From Acetobacter oryzoeni (lineage in GTDB: Bacteria; Pseudomonadota; Alphaproteobacteria; Acetobacterales; Acetobacteraceae): a stretch of 64,000 nt of DNA. The DNA is taken from positions 744,001 to 808,000 of the forward strand of contig NZ_CP042808.1 of assembly GCF_004014775.2 (NCBI RefSeq), read 5' to 3'. Shown in pieces: positions 43,872 through 51,909 of the stretch; position 1 is the first letter of the stretch, and each line of letters starts with the position of its first letter. The position numbers were made by a program, and so were the translations under genes. The notes beneath the pieces are model-generated. The model was not told the origin of the DNA. It was given only the letters and a program-made list of their open reading frames with translations, and did not search any database.

Positions 43872-44507
43872 ATGCCGCATGTTTTCCTTCCTGTGCTGGC
43901 GTTTGCTGCTGCATGGGGTGTTCTTGTTTTAACACCGGGCACAGAAACAGCCCTTATTATCCGGCTGAGCATCAGTGTAGGGCGCACAACCGCTATTGGT
44001 GCGGTGTTGGGCATTGCTGCGGGCTTAACTCTGTGGGGCATTGGCACGGCATTTGGGCTAAGCGCGCTTATTGCGGCTTCTCACACATTGTATCTGGTGC
44101 TGGAATGGGCCTGCGCTGGCTATCTGCTCTCTCTGGCGTTTCGGTTGGCTGTTAATGTTCTGCGCTCTACACCAGAGACGGAAACAGATTCCGAAAATCA
44201 GGCCCCCAAGGCATTTTGGTCGGGCTTTCAGCGTGGGATGTTCACCACAATTCTAAACCCCCTTGTTGGGGTGTTTGATCTTACAGCCTTTCCGCAATTT
44301 ATTCCCCCTGAAGTAAATGCCGTAACATATGCGCTGCTGTTAACCGTAGTGCAGGCCACATTAACACTAACGTGGTATTTTACGTTGGCCTTTACAGCAC
44401 TTTTCTTTAGCCGCTTTCTTGCAAACCCGGTTGTTATTCGTGTTCTGGATGGGTTAACGGCTTTGGTTTTTGTTATCTTTGCCATTCGGCTTGTTATAAG
44501 CGGCTGA
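43872..44507 (+). CDS. LysE/RhtB family amino-acid exporter
   Basis: A 211-residue inner membrane protein with six predicted helices and the LysE/RhtB family opening pattern TPGTETALIIRLSISVGRTTAIGAVLGIAAGLTLWG. A central acidic loop (about 95-110) precedes FWSGFQRGMFTTILNPLVGVFDLTAFPQF. Exports amino acids or similar small cations; the substrate cannot be read. CCGGAG precedes the ATG. Convergent with the following gene. Confidence 0.9.
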   Translation: MPHVFLPVLAFAAAWGVLVLTPGTETALIIRLSISVGRTTAIGAVLGIAAGLTLWGIGTAFGLSALIAASHTLYLVLEWACAGYLLSLAFRLAVNVLRSTPETETDSENQAPKAFWSGFQRGMFTTILNPLVGVFDLTAFPQFIPPEVNAVTYALLLTVVQATLTLTWYFTLAFTALFFSRFLANPVVIRVLDGLTALVFVIFAIRLVISG

Positions 44508-44516
44508 TGAGGTTTT

Positions 44517-44870
44517 TTAGGAAAACTTTCGGAATCTCTTCATGTTTTTTTGAAATCGGGATTCCTTTGTTTTCTGCTGCATGGCAATTAAATGCCGGAA
44601 CGCAAAAGACATAAGCGCACACCCAATAACAAACCCTATAAGGGTGAACATAACCAAGGCAGAAGTGCTGTACACTGCCCATGATCTGGTATCGGGCAGG
44701 GCATCCCATACCGGTTTTAGCCAGCTTACACTGTGCGGATCATGCACCGGTATATTTGCGCGCAGCATGGCATCTTTAATAATCACCATTAAGGTTATGG
44801 GTAATGAAAGTGCCATTAAAAATGCACCAGATGCCCATATTAGAATGTATCTTCGTTCCTCTGTGCACAT
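44517..44870 (-). CDS. Small two-helix membrane protein of unknown function
   Basis: A 117-residue protein with two hydrophobic segments (about 10-30 and 68-90) and a basic C-terminal tail (FQKNMKRFRKFS). I do not recognise a family. Convergent with lysE, nine bases between stops. Regular bias and membrane pattern suggest a gene, but there is no further support. Confidence 0.5.
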   Translation of the reverse strand: MCTEERRYILIWASGAFLMALSLPITLMVIIKDAMLRANIPVHDPHSVSWLKPVWDALPDTRSWAVYSTSALVMFTLIGFVIGCALMSFAFRHLIAMQQKTKESRFQKNMKRFRKFS

Positions 44871-45070
44871 TTCTTGTTTTCCCCTTACATGTTCTTCAGA
44901 TCATGCAATTGTGCATAAGTAACGCCGCAACTCTGCTTGAAGTTGCGTGCTCTGGAGGGGAAGGAAGTTTCGGGCTTCTGTTACAAAGGCGTATTTTCTG
45001 AGTATCTACTGGAAAATACTTAAAAAGTTTCTGTTTACGGTGCGATTAATCTGAAAAACTAAAATAAATT

Positions 45071-45114
45071 ACGGCGGATGGCCTGCATGTAGCAGACCCT
45101 TCCGCCGTGTTTTT
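45071..45114. terminator. Hairpin downstream of the nitroreductase gene
   Basis: ACGGCGGA (45071-45078) pairs with TCCGCCGT (45101-45108). It is followed by GTTTTTT on the plus strand and by AATTTATTTT on the minus strand. It serves the minus-strand nitroreductase ending at 45114. Confidence 0.6.
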
Positions 45115-45764
45115 TAGAGATGCGTGAACAGGCTTTTTTCTGGCAAACGAGACTTGGGCAGTTTGGCGTTGAAATCTGCATCGGAATGATAGCCGAGTGA
45201 GACAATAACAGCCGGAGCAAGCCCTTTTTCTTTCAAGCCCAGTTCCTTATCCAGAATGGCAGCATCAAAACCTTCCATGGGTGTTGCATCCACTCCAAGA
45301 AGTGCGGCTGAAAGCAGCAGAAAACCTTGTGCAATATATGTCTGCTTTTGTGCCCAGGTTGCCACATCGCCCATTTGCTCATGCAGCCCCACAAAACCAT
45401 TCCGCCCTTTGGTAATGGATATTTTTGTGGCTTCATCTGCAAAGCGGCCGTCTTTCTGTTCCTGTTCAGTAATATCTTGCAGATATGCAGGGGGCAGGCT
45501 GGTGCGTGAACTCAGCACGATAACATGCGAGGCATCCATAACGCGCGGCGCATTAAAGGCAAACGGGCCGCTTGTGGCCTTGGCAATGCGGGCTTTGCCT
45601 TCATCATTGTCAGCAACAAAAAAGTGCCATGGCTGAGAGTTTACGGAAGATGGGCTGTAGCGCAGGGCTTCTTGTAACTGGGCAAAAATATCTGCCGGAA
45701 TTTTACGGGTTTTATCGTAAGCTTTGGTGGTGTGCCGGTGGGTAAGAGTTTCAAGAAGCGTCAC
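45114..45764 (-). CDS. Oxygen-insensitive NAD(P)H nitroreductase (NfsB-like)
   Basis: FMN-dependent two-electron reductase for nitroaromatics and quinones. The 216 residues equal E. coli NfsB in length (217). Family blocks are RHTTKAYD, ALRYSPSSVNSQPWHFFVA, QTYIAQGFLLLSAALLGVDATPMEGFD and VSLGYHS. Downstream of the ornithine cyclodeaminase homologue on the same strand, 116 bases apart, so probably a separate unit. Confidence 0.92.
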   Translation of the reverse strand: MTLLETLTHRHTTKAYDKTRKIPADIFAQLQEALRYSPSSVNSQPWHFFVADNDEGKARIAKATSGPFAFNAPRVMDASHVIVLSSRTSLPPAYLQDITEQEQKDGRFADEATKISITKGRNGFVGLHEQMGDVATWAQKQTYIAQGFLLLSAALLGVDATPMEGFDAAILDKELGLKEKGLAPAVIVSLGYHSDADFNAKLPKSRLPEKSLFTHL

Positions 45765-45880
45765 GGCTGTTCTCCTCAGCTTTATGCAATGGGGTATTTG
45801 TAAGCGTAACTTCGTGGCCTCAAAAGGTCACGCCGCTTTCGTTAATGGATGCTATGCCGAAACATATGAAGCAGAAATGG

Positions 45881-46780
45881 TCATGATAACATGGTGTGCG
45901 CCACACGGCATGCAGCCAGATCCCAAACAGCACATCCTACGGATTTAAAGAATATGGGATGTGTGAAATCTGGTGGCGTATCCAGCGCTTCTGCCAGAGC
46001 GTGCACGTTGTTCCAGTTTACTCCTGCTTGCAGAATATCCCCGGCTTCTGTTGGGGCGCCAATCGGGTCATCCACATAAAGCTGGCTGGCGCGTACAATC
46101 TGTGGCGCAATTTCTGCCATATCGGGGCGGTAAGCGCCTACGCCAATAACAAGGCAATGCGGGTCGGCTTTGCCATCATAAATGGGCGTAGTGCTGGCTG
46201 TGGTGGTGATAACAACATTAAACGGCGTTTCTTTGGGGGCTTCCGGGCGTAGTGTCAGAAGGGATGTTGCATGCTGCTTGCAAAAATGTTCCGCCCGTTC
46301 TGGGGTGCTGCCACGAATTGCAACCTCAATGCCCGGATGCAGGGCAGAGAGCGCCTCTACATGAGCAAGGGCTTGCGTGCCTGTGCCAATAATTAACACC
46401 CGATTTACAGGGCCAGAAGCAAACGTACGAATACCCAGCATGCTCATGGCTGATGTGCGGCGCATTGTTACGGTGGGGCCATCCAGATTGAAAAGAAAGC
46501 GCCCATTATGTGCATCAGCGCATGTAATCATGCCCTGTATGGTGGGCAGGTGCTGCACGGCATTTTTGCCAAAAATTGTGAGTATTTTTGTGGCAATTAA
46601 ATCTTCCGCCACGGTTGGCATGCACATAAGCGTGCCGTTGCCATCTTGCGTGGGAACAACAGTGCGCGGCGGGCATGTAATGGCCCCATGTGCGTAATCA
46701 CGCACCGTACGGGCCAGCATATCTACCAATGCAGGAAATGGTAAAAGTGCCTGCGTTTCTGGCGCACCGTAATATTTCAT
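45881..46780 (-). CDS. Ornithine cyclodeaminase / mu-crystallin family reductase
   Basis: A 299-residue NAD(P)H-binding protein. The Rossmann glycine motif IIGTGTQALAHVEAL is near 130-145 and the substrate arginine region contains PPRTVVP. Family members deaminate ornithine to proline or reduce cyclic ketimines such as delta-1-pyrroline-2-carboxylate. The sequence does not decide between them. A perfect 15-bp inverted repeat lies 35 bases upstream and may be its operator. Confidence 0.85.
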   Translation of the reverse strand: MKYYGAPETQALLPFPALVDMLARTVRDYAHGAITCPPRTVVPTQDGNGTLMCMPTVAEDLIATKILTIFGKNAVQHLPTIQGMITCADAHNGRFLFNLDGPTVTMRRTSAMSMLGIRTFASGPVNRVLIIGTGTQALAHVEALSALHPGIEVAIRGSTPERAEHFCKQHATSLLTLRPEAPKETPFNVVITTTASTTPIYDGKADPHCLVIGVGAYRPDMAEIAPQIVRASQLYVDDPIGAPTEAGDILQAGVNWNNVHALAEALDTPPDFTHPIFFKSVGCAVWDLAACRVAHTMLS

Positions 46781-46814
46781 GTAAGGCGTGTTCCATAGTT
46801 TAGTTCAGGGAGTG

Positions 46815-46850
46815 TGACGCTTATTGCACTCTGCTGTGCAATAAGCGTCA
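46815..46850. promoter_or_regulatory. Perfect 15-bp inverted repeat, probable operator upstream of the cyclodeaminase gene
   Basis: TGACGCTTATTGCAC (46815-46829) and GTGCAATAAGCGTCA (46836-46850) flank TCTGCT. No T-run follows on either strand, so a terminator is unlikely. It sits just ahead of the minus-strand gene starting at 46780, where an operator or promoter would be. Confidence 0.6.
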
Positions 46851-46939
46851 AGGATGGAACCGCCAATTTTCACTCAGGTGTGGCACAAACACTTTAGAAT
46901 ATTGCTGAATAATGCTCAGTCTTGTTGTTTGCGGCGTTA

Positions 46940-48346
46940 TTATCGCAGGAGCAGATTGGTGATGGTATCAGTCAGTTTGTTGAATGGAGGCTGAAGCAGC
47001 GTTGCGGCATTAAAGCGTCCCTGTTTGTAAATGCCACGGGCATGCGTAAGGGCCATAAAGCCTTCTTTTCCGTGATAGGCTCCAATGCCGCTTTCTCCCA
47101 CACCGCCAAATGGCAGGGCATCCTGCACGTAATGCAGCAATGTGCCGTTTATGGTTACGTTTCCTGAAACCGTGCGTTGCAAAAGTCTGTTTTGTTCAGC
47201 GTGTTTTTCTCCAAAGTAATACAAAGCCAAAGGTCTGGGGCGTGCGTTGATAAAAGCAATGGCTTCATCAAGATTTTTGTAGGTCAGCACAGGCAAAACG
47301 GGTCCGAAAATTTCTTCCTGCATAACCGCCATTTCAGGTTTGGCGTTAAGTATCAGAACCGGTGCAAGCACATGGTTGGCGGCGGAATCGCTTCCCATTC
47401 GGATAACCTGCGCGCCCTGTTCCTCTGCATCACGGATCAGGCCGCTAAGCCGTGTATAATGATGCTGGTTAAGAATGGCTGTATAATCGGGAGACCCCAC
47501 ATAACCGCCGGGATGCAGCTTTTTTACGGCTGCCTGATAGGCGGCGGCAAAAGCCTGCTGTTGGCTTTCATGCACCAGCGCATAATCTGGGGCAATGCAG
47601 GTTTGCCCGGCATTGGTGAGCTTGCCAAATGCCACGCGGTCTGCCACCCGCTGCATGGAAAAACCGGGCTCGATCACGACGGGAGATTTGCCGCCCAACT
47701 CAAGGGTGACGGGGGTGAGATTACGTGCCGCGGCTTCCGCCACTTTCTTCCCAACAGCCGTGCTGCCGGTGAACAGGATATGATCGAAGGGCAGGGCTGA
47801 AAACGCAGCCCCAACTTCACCATCTCCCGTCACAACAGAGACCTGATCGGGCGGAAAGACAGCCTGCACGATTTCGCCAATCACTGACGATGTAGCTGGA
47901 GTGAATTCCGATGGCTTCAGCATGGCGCGGTTGCCCGCAGCAATGGCTGTAGCCAGTGGCACAAGGGCGAGGGAAACCGGGTAGTTCCACGGTGCAATAA
48001 TGCCGACAACCCCGATAGGCTGGCGCACCACCCATGCTTTCCCGCACTGGAAATAGGCCGCTATATGCCGACACTCCGGCTTCATCCAGTGCCCGACATG
48101 CCGGATCATATAATTGATCGACTGCACAAGCGGGATGAGCTCCACAATAGCGCTTTCCCGTTCTGAGCGTTGGCCAAAATCGGTTTTCAGAGCACGCACG
48201 ATGTCAATGCGTCGCTTAAGGATTTCAGCTTTAAGGCGGCGTAGATCAGCCCGTCGCTGTTTCAGATCCGGTGGTCCGGCGCGTAGAAACGTGGCGCGTT
48301 GATGATCAAGAATGCGGCGCAGATTGGCAGAAGTAACATCAGGCAT
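46940..48346 (-). CDS. Coniferyl-aldehyde-dehydrogenase-like aldehyde dehydrogenase
   Basis: NAD(P)-dependent oxidation of aldehydes to acids. The 468 residues contain IAPWNYPVSLALVPLATAIAAGN, FTGSTAVGKKV, the catalytic glutamate in LELGGKSP and catalytic cysteine C250 in NAGQTCIAPDY. Overall shape and the end with NKLTDTITNLLLR fit the CalB group. The ATG at 48346 is preferred over 48358 because GGAG lies seven bases ahead of it, and because the first ATG falls inside the operator repeat. Divergent from its likely regulator, the TetR gene. Confidence 0.88.
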   Translation of the reverse strand: MPDVTSANLRRILDHQRATFLRAGPPDLKQRRADLRRLKAEILKRRIDIVRALKTDFGQRSERESAIVELIPLVQSINYMIRHVGHWMKPECRHIAAYFQCGKAWVVRQPIGVVGIIAPWNYPVSLALVPLATAIAAGNRAMLKPSEFTPATSSVIGEIVQAVFPPDQVSVVTGDGEVGAAFSALPFDHILFTGSTAVGKKVAEAAARNLTPVTLELGGKSPVVIEPGFSMQRVADRVAFGKLTNAGQTCIAPDYALVHESQQQAFAAAYQAAVKKLHPGGYVGSPDYTAILNQHHYTRLSGLIRDAEEQGAQVIRMGSDSAANHVLAPVLILNAKPEMAVMQEEIFGPVLPVLTYKNLDEAIAFINARPRPLALYYFGEKHAEQNRLLQRTVSGNVTINGTLLHYVQDALPFGGVGESGIGAYHGKEGFMALTHARGIYKQGRFNAATLLQPPFNKLTDTITNLLLR

Positions 48347-48355
48347 TGTGCGCTC

Positions 48356-48375
48356 CATGTTTACAGGAGAAACTT
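48356..48375. promoter_or_regulatory. TetR operator arm A (inverted repeat with 48417-48436)
   Basis: CATGTTTACAGGAGAAACTT is the reverse complement of the second arm with one mismatch. Each arm is itself an imperfect palindrome (GTTT-N7-AAAC). It lies at the start of the aldehyde dehydrogenase gene. Confidence 0.65.
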
Positions 48376-48416
48376 ATGCAGGCAGGGTATGAGCCATAAT
48401 AGTTTGGTGTCAACGA

Positions 48417-48436
48417 AAGTTTCTTCTGTAAACATG
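48417..48436. promoter_or_regulatory. TetR operator arm B
   Basis: AAGTTTCTTCTGTAAACATG matches arm A in reverse complement at 19 of 20 positions, 41 bases away. It lies ten bases before the TetR start, so one protein could repress both divergent genes. Confidence 0.65.
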
Positions 48437-48446
48437 AGCCTCACGA

Positions 48447-49073
48447 ATGAGTGAAACCACAAACCGCCCTTATCATCATGGTGATTTACGTCGCGCCCTG
48501 ATCGACACAGCACTTGCCATGCTGGCAGCAGACCAGAACTGGGCTTTTACTTTGCGGGAAGTGGCACGGCGCACGGGTGTTAGCCACGCAGCCCCTTACA
48601 AGCATTTCCGAGATAAGGAGGCGCTTTTGTGTGAACTGGCGCGCATCGGCTTTGTTCAGCTTGGGCAGAGCATGACGCAGGCCATGGTATCAGGCACTTT
48701 TTCCGTAAGAGAGAAGTTTCTTGCTGGAGCACAGGCTTGTATTGAGTTTGCCCTCCACAATCCCGGACTTTATCGTCTGATGTTCAGTTCCGATGCAGAT
48801 AAAACAGTAGATTCCCAACTGCATGATGCAGCTATGAGTACCTTCGGGCTTCTTCTACAGCTTTTGGAAGAGGGGCAGCGGGATGGCAGTTTCCGGGCGG
48901 TTGCCATAAATGCGCAGGCGGCGGCAAGTTGGGCACAGGTACATGGTCTGGCCATGCTGGCAATCAGCAATCAATTACTTGAGGAAAAGGTCGGGGCCGC
49001 CCCGATTTCAGCCGCGCTGGAGGTGTTGCTGGATGGTATGTGTTGTGGAGTAAGCACCCAACAGAAGCCATAG
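48447..49073 (+). CDS. TetR/AcrR family transcriptional regulator
   Basis: A 208-residue repressor. The N-terminal helix-turn-helix (about 12-58) contains HHGDLRRALIDTALAML and LREVARRTGVSHAAPYKHFRDKEALL. The C-terminal ligand domain resembles the WHG type with NPGLYRLMFSS. Divergent from the aldehyde dehydrogenase, and the shared 100-base region holds matching inverted repeats, so it most likely controls both. The ligand may be an aldehyde or aromatic compound; this is inference. Confidence 0.88.
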   Translation: MSETTNRPYHHGDLRRALIDTALAMLAADQNWAFTLREVARRTGVSHAAPYKHFRDKEALLCELARIGFVQLGQSMTQAMVSGTFSVREKFLAGAQACIEFALHNPGLYRLMFSSDADKTVDSQLHDAAMSTFGLLLQLLEEGQRDGSFRAVAINAQAAASWAQVHGLAMLAISNQLLEEKVGAAPISAALEVLLDGMCCGVSTQQKP

Positions 49074-49264
49074 ACCTTTCACGCCGTCTTTATGTGGCTG
49101 CATCGTTATATGCTGCAAATTTCCAAAAAGTTGCAGTCTTTACCGTGATGTTTTCTTTAAGAGCCAGTGGGGTTGTCTTGCCTTTCCCGGAAACTTGCGT
49201 GTTGTATTGAAAGAAACTTATGGGCCGATAAGGTGTTTTATACGGTAACAGGCAAAGGAAGAGT

Positions 49265-49804
49265 ATGGTGCAGCGCATAATTGCCGGATTGGTGCTTGTT
49301 GGTCTTCTGCCGTTGAGTGCAAATATCGTGTGCGCTCAGGATACGGCCCAGAAGCAGCCAGAAAAGCCGCCCACCACCTATTACTGGCACAACTGGGCAG
49401 ACCATAACGGCATAAGCCATATGACAAAATGCCCACTCCATCATTACACCCTCAAGACAATGAATAAGCCTGCGGCCCCTCAGTGGTCAGACGTGCTTTC
49501 CAAAGGGGAGGTGCAAATTATTTCAACAGTGCAGCCCGACCATTGGAACGGCGCATGGCATACTGATCCCAAGGTGCAGTGGATTATTCCACTGAAGGGC
49601 ACATGGTTTGTTCAGGCAATGGATGGCACGCGCGTTGAAATGGGGCCGGGGGATATATCTTTAGGCGAAGATCAAAGAACATTTCCTGATGCGCAGGGTC
49701 ATAAAGGACATTTGGGCGGGAATGTAACGTCTGGCCCGGTAACGCTGATGGTGATTCAGTTAGCAGAAGCACCGACAGTAGATGAGGCATGCCGCTTTAA
49801 ATAA
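49265..49804 (+). CDS. Secreted cupin domain protein
   Basis: A 179-residue exported protein with a signal peptide (about 1-24, ending VCAQ) and one cupin barrel. The blocks HTDPKVQWIIPLKGTWFVQ, VEMGPGDISLGEDQ and GHKGHLGGNV contain likely metal histidines. Substrate unknown; no neighbours share the strand closely. AGGAAG precedes the ATG. Confidence 0.75.
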   Translation: MVQRIIAGLVLVGLLPLSANIVCAQDTAQKQPEKPPTTYYWHNWADHNGISHMTKCPLHHYTLKTMNKPAAPQWSDVLSKGEVQIISTVQPDHWNGAWHTDPKVQWIIPLKGTWFVQAMDGTRVEMGPGDISLGEDQRTFPDAQGHKGHLGGNVTSGPVTLMVIQLAEAPTVDEACRFK

Positions 49805-49811
49805 AATATCA

Positions 49812-49895
49812 GGGCGCATACGCGGGCGTATAGAACACATTCTGGATTTGCGACGTCCGCTGATGGAGGAATGGGCTGCGGAGTGTCGTGAATGA
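49812..49895 (+). pseudogene. Relic of a P4-type integrase
   Basis: One frame reads GRIRGRIEHILD and continues directly LRRPLMEEWAAECRE-stop. In P4-type tyrosine integrases the first motif (RGRIExVLD) lies mid-protein and the second (RRPLMExWAxYC) at the C-terminus. This is consistent with an internal deletion of roughly 200 residues. It lies downstream of the 3' end of tRNA-Tyr, a typical integration site. Based on motif memory only. Confidence 0.4.
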
Positions 49896-50011
49896 TCGTC
49901 AGCACCATTCAGTATATCGTTTTTGCGGTATTACTGGTGTTATCGGTGTTACCGCACATTAAGACCCGCCGGGCGTTATGTTTCCGGCCGGATCGCCCGG
50001 TGCAAAGATCG

Positions 50012-50446
50012 TCACTTACGATGATGTCGTTTTGGTTGGCATGATAGGAGGGTGATACTGGCCGAATCTTCAAAACGGTCCGGATGCGCCGTGAGAGGCA
50101 TGGATACGACATCGTCGCTCCGATGGTCAGTATAGACGAACGTCAAATAGTAAGACTGAGCCTTGGTCCAGAGATCGCCATTAAACATCTTGTCCTATTC
50201 CAGCAGGTCGCGCCGCAGCGCCGATCCGCCGCCTCCGCTTCGGGTCCAGACCGCCGATACACAGGTCGAAACACGCTCGACGCGCACGATCAGCCGCCCA
50301 TTGAGAAACGCTTTTCCATCAAGCTCCTCGTTGAACATCGTATTGCCGTTGTAAGACTGCTCCTCCAAAGACACCGGCTTGGCGTCCGCGTGTGCGGTGC
50401 CGCCGATACAGATGGCACAAATCAGGCTCAGGAGAGCGCGCATCAT
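50012..50446 (-). pseudogene. Disrupted small secreted-protein gene (in-frame TAG)
   Basis: The minus strand has a ribosome-binding site (GAAGGACG) and a signal-peptide start MMRALLSLICAICIGGTAHA. Reading then continues through SLEEQSYNGNTMFNEELDGK to a TAG at 50195-50197. In the same frame it continues with DKMFNGDLWTKAQSYYLTF and on to a TGA at 50012. Both halves look protein-like and the frame is unbroken across the TAG. It is read as a pseudogene; the alternative is an 83-residue truncated protein. No family recognised. Confidence 0.5.
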
Positions 50447-50521
50447 CAATATCGTCCTTCCAGCAGAAGCATAGCCTCGTCGTGCCATCTTCGGACCAGG
50501 CCAAGCGACCTTGCCTTATAT

Positions 50522-50541
50522 TTGGGAACCCCAGTTCCCAA
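50522..50541. repeat. Perfect palindrome in the tRNA-Tyr downstream region
   Basis: TTGGGAAC (50522-50529) and GTTCCCAA (50534-50541) flank CCCA. It could be an operator or a leftover of a mobile element; nothing else decides. Confidence 0.4.
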
Positions 50542-50760
50542 TGGTTAATGGCACAAGGCTAGGAATGGGATAAGCATTGCCGCAGGTTGATGGCTCCCTA
50601 TCCATTCGACAGGGAAGACCCGCATCCAAGTTGCATGATTGGAGCATGCAAAAATATAAGATACTGATTTTGTGAGTGTTTATGTTGATTGTTTTAAGAG
50701 GGGTAACGCTCAATAAGCGACCGCTATCTTTTTGTTTTTATTGAATATTTTTAAGGAAAA

Positions 50761-50846
50761 TGGTGGAGGGAGTTGGATTCGAACCAACGTAGGCGTACGC
50801 CAGCGGATTTACAGTCCGCCCCCTTTAGCCACTCGGGCATCCCTCC
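50761..50846 (-). tRNA. tRNA-Tyr (GTA anticodon)
   Basis: A complete class II tRNA of 86 bases on the minus strand. The acceptor GGAGGGA pairs with TCCCTCC. The D-arm reads CCCGAGTGGCTAAAGGGG. The anticodon arm is GGACTGTAAATCC (GTA), the long variable arm is TGGCGTACGCC, and the T-arm contains GGTTCGAATCC. CCA is encoded. Standing alone; its 3' side borders the decayed region with an integrase relic. Confidence 0.95.
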
Positions 50847-51031
50847 GATTTGTTGAGCCGTGATCTAAAGGGTTGGAGAAGTATTGTCAATGCTTTGAAG
50901 GACATTCTTTTTCTTTTTGTGGTTTTGCTCTGCTTCGGGCCATGGCAGGGCTGGACAGCCGAAGGGGATAGAGGAAAGCTGCCCTCACTTTTTGATCCAC
51001 GATCCTGAACTGAAACAAGGAGAGAATACGC

Positions 51032-51850
51032 GTGAGCAGACATCAAACAGTCAAGCGGCACACACCGCGATCTTTGGCGGCGCTGGATGCTCCTATCGTG
51101 TCTCTTACCGCTTATACGGCCCCCATGGCCCGCTTGCTGGATGCGCATTGTGATCTGCTGCTGGTGGGGGATTCTGTGGGCATGGTGGTGTACGGCATGG
51201 AGTCTACCTTGGCCGTTACGCCGGAAATGATGATAGCGCATGGTCAGGCTGTTGTGCGGGGCAGCCAGCGGGCCTGTGTGGCAGTGGATATGCCTTTTGG
51301 CAGTTATCAGGAAAGCCCGCAGCAGGCGTTCCGGGTGGCGGCGCAGATTATGGCGCAAACCGGTGCCGGATGCGTAAAGCTGGAAGGTGGGCAGGAAATG
51401 GCCGAGACCATTCAGTTTTTGGTGCAGCGCGGTATTCCGGTTGTGGGGCATATTGGGCTGAAACCGCAGGCTGTGCATGCGCATGGTGGTTTCCGCACCG
51501 TTGGCCGTGGTGATGAAGCCGAACAGATTTTGGCGGATGCGCGTGCCGTGCAAAACGCTGGCGCGTGGGCGGTGGTGATTGAAAGCACAATGGAGCCACT
51601 TTCCCGCAAGATTAGCGAAATCTTGCATATCCCCACCATTGGCATTGGGGCTTCTCCCGCATGTGGCGGGCAGGTGTTGGTCACCGAAGATATGCTGGGG
51701 TTGTTCCCGGATTTCACGCCCAGGTTTGTGAGGAAATTTGCTGATCTGGGCAAGGAAGTTGAGCAGGCAGCCGCTGCATACGCGCAGGCCGTGCGCAACC
51801 GCAGCTTTCCCGGCCCGGCTGAATGTGTGGGAATGCCAGAGAAAAAATAA
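51032..51850 (+). CDS. panB: 3-methyl-2-oxobutanoate hydroxymethyltransferase
   Basis: First step of pantothenate synthesis: transfers a hydroxymethyl group from 5,10-methylene-THF to 2-ketoisovalerate. The 272 residues match PanB. Visible: [56 protein letters not shown] and [15 protein letters not shown]. Starts with GTG, with GGAGAG eight bases ahead. Ends at a 12-bp hairpin shared with the convergent oxidoreductase gene. Confidence 0.97.
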   Translation: MSRHQTVKRHTPRSLAALDAPIVSLTAYTAPMARLLDAHCDLLLVGDSVGMVVYGMESTLAVTPEMMIAHGQAVVRGSQRACVAVDMPFGSYQESPQQAFRVAAQIMAQTGAGCVKLEGGQEMAETIQFLVQRGIPVVGHIGLKPQAVHAHGGFRTVGRGDEAEQILADARAVQNAGAWAVVIESTMEPLSRKISEILHIPTIGIGASPACGGQVLVTEDMLGLFPDFTPRFVRKFADLGKEVEQAAAAYAQAVRNRSFPGPAECVGMPEKK

Positions 51851-51859
51851 GTTTCCCGC

Positions 51860-51895
51860 CGTGTTCCGGGCATCTGAGGCAAAGCCCGGAACACG
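51860..51895. terminator. Twelve-base-pair hairpin between panB and the convergent oxidoreductase
   Basis: CGTGTTCCGGGC (51860-51871) pairs with GCCCGGAACACG (51884-51895). No T-run, so it may act as a weak bidirectional terminator or RNA-end stabiliser. Confidence 0.55.
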
Positions 51896-51909
51896 TGCGT
51901 AATTCTGCG

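Noticed and set aside
49892..50044. 50-codon frame MIVSTIQYIVFAVLL with a possible membrane helix
   Set aside because: It lies in the decayed region, overlaps the pseudogene and has no support beyond one hydrophobic stretch.
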